64,000 nucleotides of DNA from Streptomyces antioxidans (GCF_000968685.2 NZ_LAKD02000083.1:1-64000), one strand, 5' to 3'; positions 16,797 through 24,043 are shown, counted from the first letter of the stretch. Numbers and translations: made by a program. Notes: generated by a model from the sequence alone, not told the origin.

Positions 16797-17737
16797 CAGT
16801 TCTCCAGGGTGTGAGCGATCGAAGTGGCTAGGGGGATTTCCGGACTGTTGAGCCATGCCCACTGACCCGAGGGGTTCGCCTCCAGGAACGTCCACTGACC
16901 ATTCGGCCGCACGATGAAGTCCATGGCAGCGTAGGTGAGGGCCAGGCGAGCCATGTATCCGCGCACTCCGTTGACCACATCGGTCGGCGTCTCGATCGGC
17001 TCGTACTCAAGCGCGTCGTAGTCGGACCGCCAATCCGTACGGGCGGCCTCGCTGTGGGCCTTGATCTTCACGCTGTGGCAGAAGTCGCCCACGACGATCA
17101 AGCGCACTTCGTACTGCTTGGGGACCCGTTCCTGGAACAGGTGCGCAGTGAGCTCCACGCCGCCGAGGGCGTCAAGGTCGACCTCGCGCGTATACATGGT
17201 CTCCGCGCCCTGGGAGTGGGCAACGTGCGGCGTCCCCAGTGGCTTGGTGATCAGTGGGACTTCGATGTGTTTCGCGAAGGCCCGTACCTCATTGGCGGAG
17301 TTCGTGATCAGGGTGCGGGGAGTGGCGAGCCCCATGGCGTGTGCGGTGCGGAGCTGCAGGGGTTTGAACTCCGCGGCGGAGGCCCTGGACGGGTGGTTCA
17401 TCCACCGGGCGGCGAGGCTCATGAGCACGCCGCCGAGGCCGATGCGGGCAGCGCCCCGCGCCCAGTGGGCGTCCGACTCCGACAATTCGGGGAACCGGAA
17501 CAGACTCGGCCGGTTCCAGTGGATCGCCTTGATGTCGGCCAGTGTGACGCTTCTGCGCTCGGTGGAAAGCGTGCCGGTCCACTGCCCGTCAACGTTGGTG
17601 GCCCGCAACTCCAGTGCGTGAGGGAAGTCTGCGGTATCCATACGGAACACGGGGATATCGGAAGAGGACAGCCCCTCCACGACGAGATCGGTTCCCGCCT
17701 CGAAGGGGCCATCCACCACCAGGACGGTGTGGGTCAC
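16784..17737 (-). CDS. tgmB: TgmB ATP-grasp graspetide ligase
   Basis: 317-residue ATP-grasp peptide maturase of the 'SAV_5884' family. N-terminal fold VLVVDGPFEAGTDLVVEGL; the signature HWNRPSLFRFPEL that precedes the ATP-grasp core; VPLITKPLGTP near residue 160 (ATP-binding Lys); and FLEANPSGQWAW near 285 (Glu and Asn Mg ligands). It would use ATP to join Thr/Ser hydroxyls to Asp/Glu side chains of the TgmA core, forming omega-esters. The GTG start overlaps the tgmA stop (GTGA) and its 3' end overlaps tgmC by 13 bp, so the three proteins are translated together. Confidence 0.93.
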   Translation of the reverse strand: MTHTVLVVDGPFEAGTDLVVEGLSSSDIPVFRMDTADFPHALELRATNVDGQWTGTLSTERRSVTLADIKAIHWNRPSLFRFPELSESDAHWARGAARIGLGGVLMSLAARWMNHPSRASAAEFKPLQLRTAHAMGLATPRTLITNSANEVRAFAKHIEVPLITKPLGTPHVAHSQGAETMYTREVDLDALGGVELTAHLFQERVPKQYEVRLIVVGDFCHSVKIKAHSEAARTDWRSDYDALEYEPIETPTDVVNGVRGYMARLALTYAAMDFIVRPNGQWTFLEANPSGQWAWLNSPEIPLATSIAHTLENWCRR

Positions 17738-18015
17738 TCAAACGCTCCGGGGTCCCCGCCCTCGTCGCTCGGCGGAGGGTTGTTGATGTCGCCGTCCTGG
17801 TTGGTCTTCTGGGACGTGGCCATGGCCGTCAGCGGAGTACCGTCCTCGAATTTCGCTGTCTGACTGGCAGGGTCGTAGACCGGGCGAGGCTGCGGAACCG
17901 CGGTTGACGTGGCGGGCCGGAAGTGTGCTCCGGCTAACGCGTACGGGCGGATGCCGCTCGGCGCGGTACTCACGGGGGCACCGGTCTGAAGGGGAAGGGG
18001 TGCAACGAGTTGCAT
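17734..18015 (-). CDS. tgmA: TgmA graspetide precursor peptide
   Basis: 93 residues. The leader holds the family recognition segment SGIRPYALAGAHFRP and the conserved bridge YDPASQTAKFEDGTPL (residues ~47-62). The predicted core is residues ~63-93: TAMATSQKTNQDGDINN, then PPPSDEGGDPGAFE. Hydroxyl donors are Thr63, Thr67, Ser68 and Thr71; acceptors are Asp74, Asp76, Asp84, Glu85, Asp88 and Glu93. Asp74-Gly75 is the most likely aspartimide site for the methyltransferase. AGAGGAAAAGC immediately before the ATG at 18015 is a good ribosome-binding site; the frame is open 30 codons further up but that part lacks one. Ring topology cannot be read from sequence. Confidence 0.9.
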   Translation of the reverse strand: MQLVAPLPLQTGAPVSTAPSGIRPYALAGAHFRPATSTAVPQPRPVYDPASQTAKFEDGTPLTAMATSQKTNQDGDINNPPPSDEGGDPGAFE

Positions 18016-18185
18016 GCTTTTCCTCTCACTCGATGGATGGGGAATCACCTCTTCGGCACTGTGCGCTTCAGCGCCGGAGAGGGAGTCAATTGGTGCGGCC
18101 GTCACGGGGTGTAGGGGGCGGGCCGCCAGTGCGAAGTCCCGCTCGGGCGAGGGTTCCGAGCTGCTGGCGGCCCACCCGGTTCATC
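18016..18185 (-). promoter_or_regulatory. Presumed promoter region of tgmABC
   Basis: 170 bp between the small Cys protein and tgmA. Read leftward, TTGACT at about 18093 could be a -35 box, but no good -10 hexamer lies 17-18 bp on. The palindrome found upstream of the XRE gene is not repeated here. Confidence 0.3.
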
Positions 18186-18401
18186 TCAGGGGGACGGGCT
18201 GTCGGCGGTGCCGCACGACGTCGCATTACCCTCTGACCGAGCCTGCCGCGCGGCTTCCTCGTGGGCGCGCAACAGCGTCTCGCCCTGCGAGCAGATGGCG
18301 CCGGGGGTACGGCAGGCCGGGCATCCGGCGGCGTGTTCCAGGGCGGCGCGCCACGCGTCCACGGCGACCGGACCGGTGGTGAGGGCTTCGGGGGTGGTCA
18401 T
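18186..18401 (-). CDS. Small Cys-containing protein coupled to the DUF5753 regulator
   Basis: 71 residues, not recognised. A central GCPACRTPGAICSQGETLL gives a C-x2-C-x6-C pattern that could bind zinc or be redox-active, followed by a helix rich in Ala/Arg/Glu and a Ser-rich tail with one more Cys. The ATG overlaps the stop of the upstream DUF5753 regulator (ATGA). In Streptomyces, XRE-DUF5753 regulators are usually paired with a small coupled partner (DUF397 type). This one occupies that place but lacks obvious DUF397 sequence. It lies between the regulator and the graspetide genes. Confidence 0.75.
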   Translation of the reverse strand: MTTPEALTTGPVAVDAWRAALEHAAGCPACRTPGAICSQGETLLRAHEEAARQARSEGNATSCGTADSPSP

Positions 18402-19267
18402 GCCGTCAGCTCCTCCAGCAGCGGGTCGGACTCCGGGTCCTTGGCCAGCAGCTCGTACCTTCGGCGCGCGATGTCCAGCATGGCGGCGCTCGCCTCGGGA
18501 TCCTTGGCGGCGGCGAGCCCGGTGTCCATGGAGCCGCGTGCCGCCTGGCTATCCGCTCCCGTGGTGTAAAGGGCGCCCCACGTCTCCTCGGCGAAAAGCT
18601 CCTGCCCGTGGAGGTGGAAGCGGTACAGGGTGCCCGGGGGCGGGAGAACTCCGGCCTGGAAGGGCACCACCAGGATTCGCGGGCCCTGCGGGGACTCCTG
18701 TAGTCGCTGCAGATAGGCCATCTGCGCTGCCATGGCCGCCGGGTTCGCGAACGTCCGCAGGAGCATCGCCCCGTCGAGGAGGACGGTGACGTCCTGTCGG
18801 GTCTGGTCCGGGAGCACGGTGTGCGCCGGGATGCGCGGGGGGCGGGTGGCGGTGGTCAGAAGGGTCAGATGGTCCACGGGGCAGCCCATGGTCTGCACGA
18901 TGCGCGGCACGATGACCGAGGCGTAGACGCAGATCGCGGACGCGTGGTGCTCGCACGCGCGCAGCCTGTCCACCCAGCCGTCGTCGTCATCGCGAACGGT
19001 GCCCGGCTCGCGCTCGGCACCTCTCGGCGAGCCGACGGTGGTGGCGAAGTCGGTTACCCCGTAGAACCTGGCCAAAGTGTCCATGTCCCGCTGGCTCTCT
19101 GCCCCTTGGCCCAGCTCCATCCGGCTCAGCTCGGCCGCCGAGCGGTGGATGGTTTGGGCGGCTTCGGAGAGCGTCAGGCCCTTGGCGAGCCGGAGGGAAC
19201 GGAGGTACGCGCCCAGGACGAGCGGCGCGGGCCCGCGGTCGGGGGTGGTGCCAGGGGTTGCGCTCAC
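18398..19267 (-). CDS. XRE-family regulator with DUF5753 domain
   Basis: 289 residues. Residues ~18-75 hold an HTH_XRE domain (LGAYLRSLRLAKGLTLSEAA, then HRSAAELSRMELGQ). Residues ~105-285 are the DUF5753 effector domain typical of Streptomyces developmental and antibiotic-linked regulators (ICVYASVIVPRIVQTMGCP; LLDGAMLLRTFANPAAMAAQ). GGGAGG 7 nt before the GTG at 19267 supports the start. A 7-9-7 palindrome 64 bp upstream is a candidate autoregulatory site. It probably controls the coupled small gene and possibly tgmABC; no experimental link is visible. Confidence 0.88.
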   Translation of the reverse strand: MSATPGTTPDRGPAPLVLGAYLRSLRLAKGLTLSEAAQTIHRSAAELSRMELGQGAESQRDMDTLARFYGVTDFATTVGSPRGAEREPGTVRDDDDGWVDRLRACEHHASAICVYASVIVPRIVQTMGCPVDHLTLLTTATRPPRIPAHTVLPDQTRQDVTVLLDGAMLLRTFANPAAMAAQMAYLQRLQESPQGPRILVVPFQAGVLPPPGTLYRFHLHGQELFAEETWGALYTTGADSQAARGSMDTGLAAAKDPEASAAMLDIARRRYELLAKDPESDPLLEELTA

Positions 19268-19330
19268 CGGCCGACCTCCCGGTCAGGACACGGCGCGCAT
19301 GTTCTGCGGTACATCATGGGAGCCCCCGGT

Positions 19331-19353
19331 GTTATCGGTGATCAGTCGATAAC
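19331..19353. promoter_or_regulatory. GTTATCG-N9-CGATAAC palindrome upstream of the DUF5753 regulator
   Basis: Perfect 7-bp arms around a near-palindromic centre (TGATCA), 64 bp before the GTG of the regulator, in the gap between the two regulator genes. A nested CAGT-CGATA-ACTG is also symmetric. Operator role inferred from position and from the A/T content, unusual for this genome. Confidence 0.45.
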
Positions 19354-19380
19354 TGACCGTAGGGGCTCCCGTGACGGGGT

Positions 19381-19401
19381 GGTGACACAGTGTGTGTCAC
19401 C
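19381..19401. repeat. GGTGACACA / TGTGTCACC inverted repeat after the TPR regulator
   Basis: Perfect 9-bp arms with a 3-bp spacer, 6 bp past the stop of the TPR/XRE gene. There is no T-run. It could be a short terminator hairpin for the leftward TPR gene or an operator upstream of the next gene. Confidence 0.5.
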
Positions 19402-19407
19402 CGGCTG

Positions 19408-20643
19408 TCACACCACGCCGAGCCGCATCCCGAACTCGAACAACGTCGTCCTGCGAGTCGCGTGCAGCATGGTGTGCGTCGTCTCCCGCACCCCCGCGTG
19501 CATGCGCGTTGCCTGCGGCGCCAGCCGCTCGGCCTTGACGAACGCCTCGAAGGCTTCGTCATGCTGCCCGTTGTAGTAGTAGGCCCGGCCCACGTCGATG
19601 TAGTGATGGCTACGCCGTTCCGGGGCGTACTGGTCGGGCAGTGCGCGAGTAACGAGCTCGGCGCGACGAACCGCTTCCCGCCCCCTGCCCATCTCCACCG
19701 GCAAACTGACCGACCAGATCGCGCAGTTGGTGGGGCCGAATTGCAACTCGTAGTCGTTGCGGTCATGCCCCAGCAGCTCCGCTTGCTTCTGCGCCTTCTT
19801 CAAGTGCCGTTCGGCCGCCTCGCTGTCTGTCGCACGGGCGTGATTGAGGCTGGCCTTTAGATGGAACGCCCCGGTGAGCGAGACCTTTTCCGGACTGTCA
19901 GCACGCATCGCTCCGAGCGTGGAGAGTGCGCCGTCGATGATGGCGCCAGCCTCATCGTGCTCCCCGATACTCAAGAATTCCCCCGCGTCGTACCAACGAG
20001 CGGAGAGGACGCGGAGTGGGTCTTCGGTCTGCTCGGCGGACCACAGCACGCGCTCGGTCGCGAGGGTTGCGTCTGAGCTGCGGCCCAACTTGTAGAGGTA
20101 CTGCATGGCGCACTCGTAGCCGGAGGCGAGCAGATCGTACGCCTCGCGCCGCCGATCTCCGGCATACACGTCGACCGAGACCTGGAGGTCCCGCAGCAGA
20201 GCAGGAAGGAGATCGCCGAGCTTGGTCAGGGAAGCGCCCTGCCGGTGACCGTTCGCGGCGGCGACGCGTTCGCGAAGCGTATTCAGGTCCACCCCCGCCG
20301 CCTCTTGGCCGGTGGGCCGGGCCGGGCGCCCGTGACGGAGCAGAGCCCGGCGTACGGCGCCAACGGAGGCGAGGGCGGCTTGGCCGTCGCGGTCAGAGTC
20401 GGGCGGTGTGTACGGCTGCCCGGTGATTTCGGTGGGGTGACAGTCCAGCGCCTTGGAGAAGGCAAGGATCACGTCGGCGCGGTCCAAACTGCGATGGCCC
20501 TGTTCGAACTTCCGCACGGCTGAGAGAGAGTAACCGGACGCTTCGGCGAGTTTCCGCTGATCCCAACGGCGGCGCATGCGTAGACGCTTGAGCCTCTGCC
20601 CGTTGGTCTGTGAGCCGTCCGGCATGTCGGTCTGATGGGGCAT
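19408..20643 (-). CDS. XRE HTH regulator with TPR-like effector domain
   Basis: 411 residues. The N-terminal HTH RRRWDQRKLAEASGYSLSAVRKFEQGHRSL is represented by QRKLAEASGYSLSAVRKFEQ. It is followed by a long helical repeat region (~residues 90-400) with TPR-like pairs such as HLKKAQKQAELLG, RSHHYIDVGRAYYYNGQHDEAFEAF and a final Thr-rich tail. Such proteins bind a peptide or small ligand in the superhelix and act as quorum- or stress-linked regulators. GGAG 8 nt before the ATG at 20643 picks that start; the frame continues 25 codons upstream without a site. Its position beside a peptide (graspetide) locus makes peptide sensing attractive but unproven. Confidence 0.82.
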   Translation of the reverse strand: MPHQTDMPDGSQTNGQRLKRLRMRRRWDQRKLAEASGYSLSAVRKFEQGHRSLDRADVILAFSKALDCHPTEITGQPYTPPDSDRDGQAALASVGAVRRALLRHGRPARPTGQEAAGVDLNTLRERVAAANGHRQGASLTKLGDLLPALLRDLQVSVDVYAGDRRREAYDLLASGYECAMQYLYKLGRSSDATLATERVLWSAEQTEDPLRVLSARWYDAGEFLSIGEHDEAGAIIDGALSTLGAMRADSPEKVSLTGAFHLKASLNHARATDSEAAERHLKKAQKQAELLGHDRNDYELQFGPTNCAIWSVSLPVEMGRGREAVRRAELVTRALPDQYAPERRSHHYIDVGRAYYYNGQHDEAFEAFVKAERLAPQATRMHAGVRETTHTMLHATRRTTLFEFGMRLGVV

Positions 20644-20758
20644 GCTGGTGCTCCGTTCTGACGTAGACACTCTGAACGGTACTCCCGGCCGACCCCGGGG
20701 ACGGCCGATCAGTCGCACACCGAAAGCGGTGGGGTTCGCCCCAAGGGTGGTTCGGCTG

Positions 20759-21121
20759 TCAGGGCGTCGGGGGAGTGGTTCCGGGGCCGGTTTGGGGTGG
20801 GGTTTCTGGGGGTGAGGCTGGGGAGGGTTTTGACGTGGGGGTCGACGGGGCCGAGGTGGCGGGAGGAGAGGTCCGGGGGTCGTGTGCGGGTGGTGTCGGG
20901 TGGGGGCGTTCCGGGTTGCCGGACAGCAGCAGGAAGGCGACGGCCGCCGCTGCCGCCACCGTCACCGCGACGGCGGACACGACCCGCCGGATCCGCCGCA
21001 CGCCCCACGTCGGGCCGCTGGGTGGCTGGTACGGGGACACATCGTGGGCGTCGATGAGGCGCGCCCGGGCGTCGAGCGCCGCGCGCAGCCGCTCCTCGAC
21101 GCGTGGTGAAGGAGTGCTCAT
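20759..21121 (-). CDS. Small single-pass membrane protein coupled to the ECF sigma factor
   Basis: 120 residues: cytoplasmic RVEERLRAALDARARLIDAH, one membrane segment VVSAVAVTVAAAAAVAFLLL (~residues 46-66), and an extracytoplasmic Pro/Thr/Ser-rich tail (PTPPAHDPRTSPPATSAPST and onward). The ATG overlaps the sigma-factor stop (ATGA). The layout (cytoplasmic helix, one TM, disordered outside part) fits a sigma-interacting membrane protein, but the zinc-finger HxxxCxxC motif of classic anti-sigma factors is absent. Function is therefore only suggested by coupling. Confidence 0.75.
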   Translation of the reverse strand: MSTPSPRVEERLRAALDARARLIDAHDVSPYQPPSGPTWGVRRIRRVVSAVAVTVAAAAAVAFLLLSGNPERPHPTPPAHDPRTSPPATSAPSTPTSKPSPASPPETPPQTGPGTTPPTP

Positions 21122-21780
21122 CGGGCCGCCTCCAACAGCTTCTCCAGGGTGACGAGCGCACGGCTCGCGGTCGACTTCACGGTGCCTCGGGAGACGCCGA
21201 GCGCCTCGGCTATCTGGGCCTCGGTCAACTCGGACCAATAGCGCAGCACCAGCACCTCGCGCTGGCGCGGGGTGAGTTCGGCCAGCGCGTCCAGGACCTG
21301 CCGGTGCTCCTCGGCGAGCAGCAGCGGCTCGTCCACGGGCGCCCCCGGCCCCTGGTACGGCGGGGTGTACGCGCGTGCCGTACGTCGTCGGCGCAGCACC
21401 GAGCGGGCGGCGTTCACCACGGCGGTGTGCAGATAGGCGTGGGCGTCCTGGAGGCTGTCCAGCCGTGAGCCGTGCCGTCGGCAGACGGCGGCGAAGGCGT
21501 CCTGGACGACATCCTCGGCGGTGTGCAGGTCGTCCACCAGGAAGACCGCCAGCCGGATCATGTCCAGCCGCCGTGCCTGGTACAGATCGGCCAGGGTCGG
21601 GCCGGGCTCCCCGTCGCCCCGGGCGCCCACCGGCCGTAGCGCCCGGAACGACCGTGGCCGACGCCCGGTGCGCGGCGTCTCCGCCGGCGGTGTCGACGCG
21701 GCCGTCCGGGCACGGCGGAGCAGCCGGGCCCACCAGGGCCGGACACGGGCCCAACAGGGCAGGACAAGAGTGAGCTGCAT
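21118..21780 (-). CDS. ECF RNA polymerase sigma factor (SigE/SigM-like)
   Basis: 220 residues. Region 2: MIRLAVFLVDDLHTAEDVVQ then DAFAAVCRRHGSRL; region 4: LTPRQREVLVLRYWSELTEA and IAEALGVSRGTVKSTASRAL. The 70 residues before region 2 are Arg/Pro-rich and not conserved. The ATG at 21780 has only GAGG 3 nt away, so translation may begin further in (for example at the GTG for VGARGDGEPG). It is coupled to the small membrane protein by ATGA, the usual arrangement for ECF factors controlled by a membrane partner. Targets unknown; the Pro-rich protein gene just upstream is a natural candidate. Confidence 0.87.
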   Translation of the reverse strand: MQLTLVLPCWARVRPWWARLLRRARTAASTPPAETPRTGRRPRSFRALRPVGARGDGEPGPTLADLYQARRLDMIRLAVFLVDDLHTAEDVVQDAFAAVCRRHGSRLDSLQDAHAYLHTAVVNAARSVLRRRRTARAYTPPYQGPGAPVDEPLLLAEEHRQVLDALAELTPRQREVLVLRYWSELTEAQIAEALGVSRGTVKSTASRALVTLEKLLEAAR

Positions 21781-21849
21781 CGTCCTCGTTCACCTCATCG
21801 GTGCGGCGGGACCGGCTCCGGATCCGGCCCCGCCCCACCCCTGGTCGGG

Positions 21850-22368
21850 CTAGCGGCTGGCCTTGGTGGCCGCGGGCTTGGTGGGCTCGGGGACATTGGT
21901 GGGCGGCTGGGTCGGGCCGGGCTTGGTGGGTTCCGGCGCGGCGGTGTGCGGCGGCGTGGGCGCGGGCTTGGTGGGCTCGGGGACATTGGTGGGCGGCTGG
22001 GTCGGGCCGGGCTTGGTGGGTTCCGGCGCGGCGGTGTGCGGCGGCGTGGGCGCGGGCTTGGTCGGCTCGGGGACGCTGGTGGGCGGCTGGGTCGGCTCGG
22101 GCTTGCTGGTCGGCGGCTTGGTGGGTTCGGGCCTGGTGGGTTCGGGCCTGCTCGTCGGCGGCTTCGTGGGCTCCGGCCTGCTGGTGGGCGGCTTCGTGGG
22201 CTCCGGCTTCGACGTCGCCGACGGGACCGGCTCGGCCGGGCGGGAGTGGTCGGAGGTGGCCGCCTGTGCGGCGATGCCCCCGCCCACGATCAGGGCGACC
22301 CCGGCGGCCGACCCCACGATCCAGGGGCGCAGACGGCGGTTCGGCTTCTTGGCGCGGACGTGACGCAT
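21850..22368 (-). CDS. Membrane-anchored Pro/Thr-rich repeat protein
   Basis: 172 residues. Short basic N-terminus MRHVRAKKPNRRLRPW, one hydrophobic segment IVGSAAGVALIVGGGIAAQA (signal peptide or anchor, ~residues 17-37), then ~130 residues composed almost only of PEPTKPPTS-type repeats to the C-terminus. There is no sortase motif or lipobox. Two 90-bp DNA units are identical, so the 30-residue unit (TKPAPTPPHTAAPEPTKPGP plus TQPPTNVPEP) is duplicated without change. It resembles cell-wall-spanning spacer domains without a head domain. GGGAG lies 10 nt before the ATG at 22368. It lies next to the ECF sigma genes on the same strand. Confidence 0.75.
   Translation of the reverse strand: MRHVRAKKPNRRLRPWIVGSAAGVALIVGGGIAAQAATSDHSRPAEPVPSATSKPEPTKPPTSRPEPTKPPTSRPEPTRPEPTKPPTSKPEPTQPPTSVPEPTKPAPTPPHTAAPEPTKPGPTQPPTNVPEPTKPAPTPPHTAAPEPTKPGPTQPPTNVPEPTKPAATKASR
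21871..22050 (-). repeat. Two perfect 90-bp tandem copies inside the Pro-rich gene
   Basis: 21871-21960 and 21961-22050 are identical over all 90 bases; a third, diverged and partial copy begins at 22051. Complete identity, including silent positions, implies recent duplication or gene conversion. Confidence 0.9.
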
Positions 22369-22491
22369 ACGGAACGACTCCCGAAAGGATTGGGCGAACG
22401 CTGAAGGGCGAGGCGTGCGCCGAGGATCCGAGGACCCGTTCCGGAACCCGCCTTCATTCCACCAGACGTGCGGCCCCACCCGAGGTTGTCG

Positions 22492-22563
22492 CGCCCCGGA
22501 AAATCCTTCGCCGACCGCCCCGGAAGATCTTTCGCCGAGCGCCGAGGAAAAATCTTTCGCCCC
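22492..22563. repeat. Three 24-bp iterons upstream of the Pro-rich gene
   Basis: Units begin at 22492, 22516 and 22540, each of the form CGCCCCGGAARATCYTTCGCC. Each contains an A/T-rich GAAGATCTTTC-like core with partial dyad symmetry. They lie 125-195 bp upstream of the Pro-rich gene start. The 340-bp gap 22369-22707 otherwise holds only the rbs terminator. Confidence 0.8.
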
Positions 22564-22663
22564 TCGCCGTACAACCGTTGCCGCCCTTGGCGGGTCGTAC
22601 CTGGCATTGGGCTTCCTGGGGGGATCCGGGGGGGATTCGAGAGGAAGCCCTGGGAGGGGAGAG

Positions 22664-22694
22664 CGAGGGGCCCGGACCACGGCCGGGCCCCTCG
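22664..22694 (-). terminator. Hairpin terminator of the ribose operon
   Basis: Perfect 12-bp stem CGAGGGGCCCGG / CCGGGCCCCTCG with a 7-nt loop, 13 bp past the rbsD stop. There is no U-tract, which is common for Streptomyces terminators. Confidence 0.7.
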
Positions 22695-22707
22695 AAACCC
22701 CTCACCC

Positions 22708-23103
22708 TCAGAACGGCACCCCGCACCGCAGCAGCACATTCGCGTACGGCCGCGCCTCGCCCGTACGCACCACCAGCCGCGCCCCCGCCGTCAGCGTCTT
22801 CAGCTCCTCGTGCGGGACCAAGTCCAGCGCGGGCGCCGGGAAGAGGCGGTCGAGCAGGGCGGTCGCCGCGGGGTTGCGGTCGCGCACCTCCCGCGCCGCC
22901 GTGGCCCGTTCGACCACCAGCTCGTCCAGCAGCCCGGTGAGCACCCGCTCGAACGACGGCACCCCGGCCGTGAAGGCGAGGTCCACCACGAACGGCCCGT
23001 CCGGTATCGGCAGGCCCGCGTCGCACACCATCACCGTGTCGGTGTGGCCCAACAGGGCGATGCCCGCGCTCAGATGGCGGTTGAGGATCCCGGAGCGCTT
23101 CAC
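22708..23103 (-). CDS. rbsD: D-ribose pyranase RbsD
   Basis: 131 residues. RbsD interconverts the pyranose and furanose forms of ribose so the kinase can act. N-terminal KRSGILNRHLSAGIALLGHT carries the catalytic His (GHTD), with VCDAGLPIP next and a C-terminal VVRTGEARPYANVLLRCGVPF represented by TGEARPYANVLLRCGV, the diagnostic RbsD ending. The GTG start overlaps the rbsK stop (GTGA). Last gene of the ribose operon, followed by a hairpin. Confidence 0.95.
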   Translation of the reverse strand: MKRSGILNRHLSAGIALLGHTDTVMVCDAGLPIPDGPFVVDLAFTAGVPSFERVLTGLLDELVVERATAAREVRDRNPAATALLDRLFPAPALDLVPHEELKTLTAGARLVVRTGEARPYANVLLRCGVPF

Positions 23104-24026
23104 AGGGCCGCCACCTCCTCGGCGGTGGGGAAGGACGCCTGCGCCCCGGCCCGGGTCACCGCCGCGGCGCCCACCCGCACCGCGAACCGCACCGCCGCCA
23201 CCAGGTCGTCGCCGACGCCGAGGCGCCAGGCGAGCGCGCCGGTGAAGGCGTCCCCGGCGCCCGTGGTGTCCACGGCCGTCACCGCGGGACTGGGCACGAG
23301 CACCGTACGGTCGCCGCCGGCGACCAGCGCGCCCTCGCCGCCCAGGGTCACCACGACCGAGTGCGGACCGCGCGAGAGCAGGGCGGCGGCCCACTCCTCG
23401 GGGTCGTCGGAGGACCCCACCGGGTCGTCGCTCAGCAGGAACCGCGCCTCGTGCTCGTTGACCACCAGCGGATCACACGCGGCCAGCACATCGGCGGGCA
23501 GCGGTGCGGTCGGCGAGGGGTTGAGCACCACCCGCGGCCCGGGGCGGTCGCCGAAGCCCGCGGCCGCCGTACGGACCACCTCGGCGACCGACTCCAGCGG
23601 GATCTCCAGCTGTACGGAGACCACCCGCGCCGCGGCCAGCAGGCTGGCGGCGGCCCGGACGTCGCCGGGAGTCAGCCGGGCGTTGGCCCCCTGGGAGACC
23701 ACGATGCTGTTGTCGCCCGAGGGGTCCACCGTGATCAGCGCGACCCCGGTGGGCGCGCCGCCGACCAGCACGCCCACGGTGTCGACCCCGGCCGACCGCT
23801 GCGAGTCGAGCAGCAGTCGGCCGTACTCGTCGTCGCCGACCCGGGCCAGCAGGGCCGTCCGGGCCCCCAACCGGGCGGCGGCGACGGCCTGGTTGGCACC
23901 CTTGCCGCCCGGGTGGACCGCCAGGTCGGACCCGAGGACCGTCTCACCGGCCCCGGGGCGGCGGTCGACACCGATCACCAGATCGGCATTGGCCGACCCC
24001 ACGACCAGCAGGTCGTAGTCGTGCAT
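23100..24026 (-). CDS. rbsK: Ribokinase RbsK
   Basis: 308 residues, PfkB family. N-terminal LLVVGSANADLVIGVDRRPG, then HPGGKGANQAVAAARLGA (first signature). C-terminal VDTTGAGDAFTGALAW holds the anion-hole GAGD and catalytic Asp. It phosphorylates D-ribose to ribose-5-phosphate. AAAGGA gives 7-nt spacing to the ATG at 24026 but only 1 nt to the in-frame GTG at 24032, which decides the start. Confidence 0.95.
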   Translation of the reverse strand: MHDYDLLVVGSANADLVIGVDRRPGAGETVLGSDLAVHPGGKGANQAVAAARLGARTALLARVGDDEYGRLLLDSQRSAGVDTVGVLVGGAPTGVALITVDPSGDNSIVVSQGANARLTPGDVRAAASLLAAARVVSVQLEIPLESVAEVVRTAAAGFGDRPGPRVVLNPSPTAPLPADVLAACDPLVVNEHEARFLLSDDPVGSSDDPEEWAAALLSRGPHSVVVTLGGEGALVAGGDRTVLVPSPAVTAVDTTGAGDAFTGALAWRLGVGDDLVAAVRFAVRVGAAAVTRAGAQASFPTAEEVAAL

Positions 24027-24043
24027 CCGCACGTCCTTTCGTC

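Noticed and set aside
17054..17863. Plus-strand frame opposite tgmB
   Set aside because: No family motif or ribosome-binding site; tgmB carries ATP-grasp residues on the minus strand.
22415..23245. Plus-strand coding frame through the iterons and rbsD
   Set aside because: Arg/Ser/Pro-rich shadow without a start site; rbsD on the minus strand has its conserved C-terminus.
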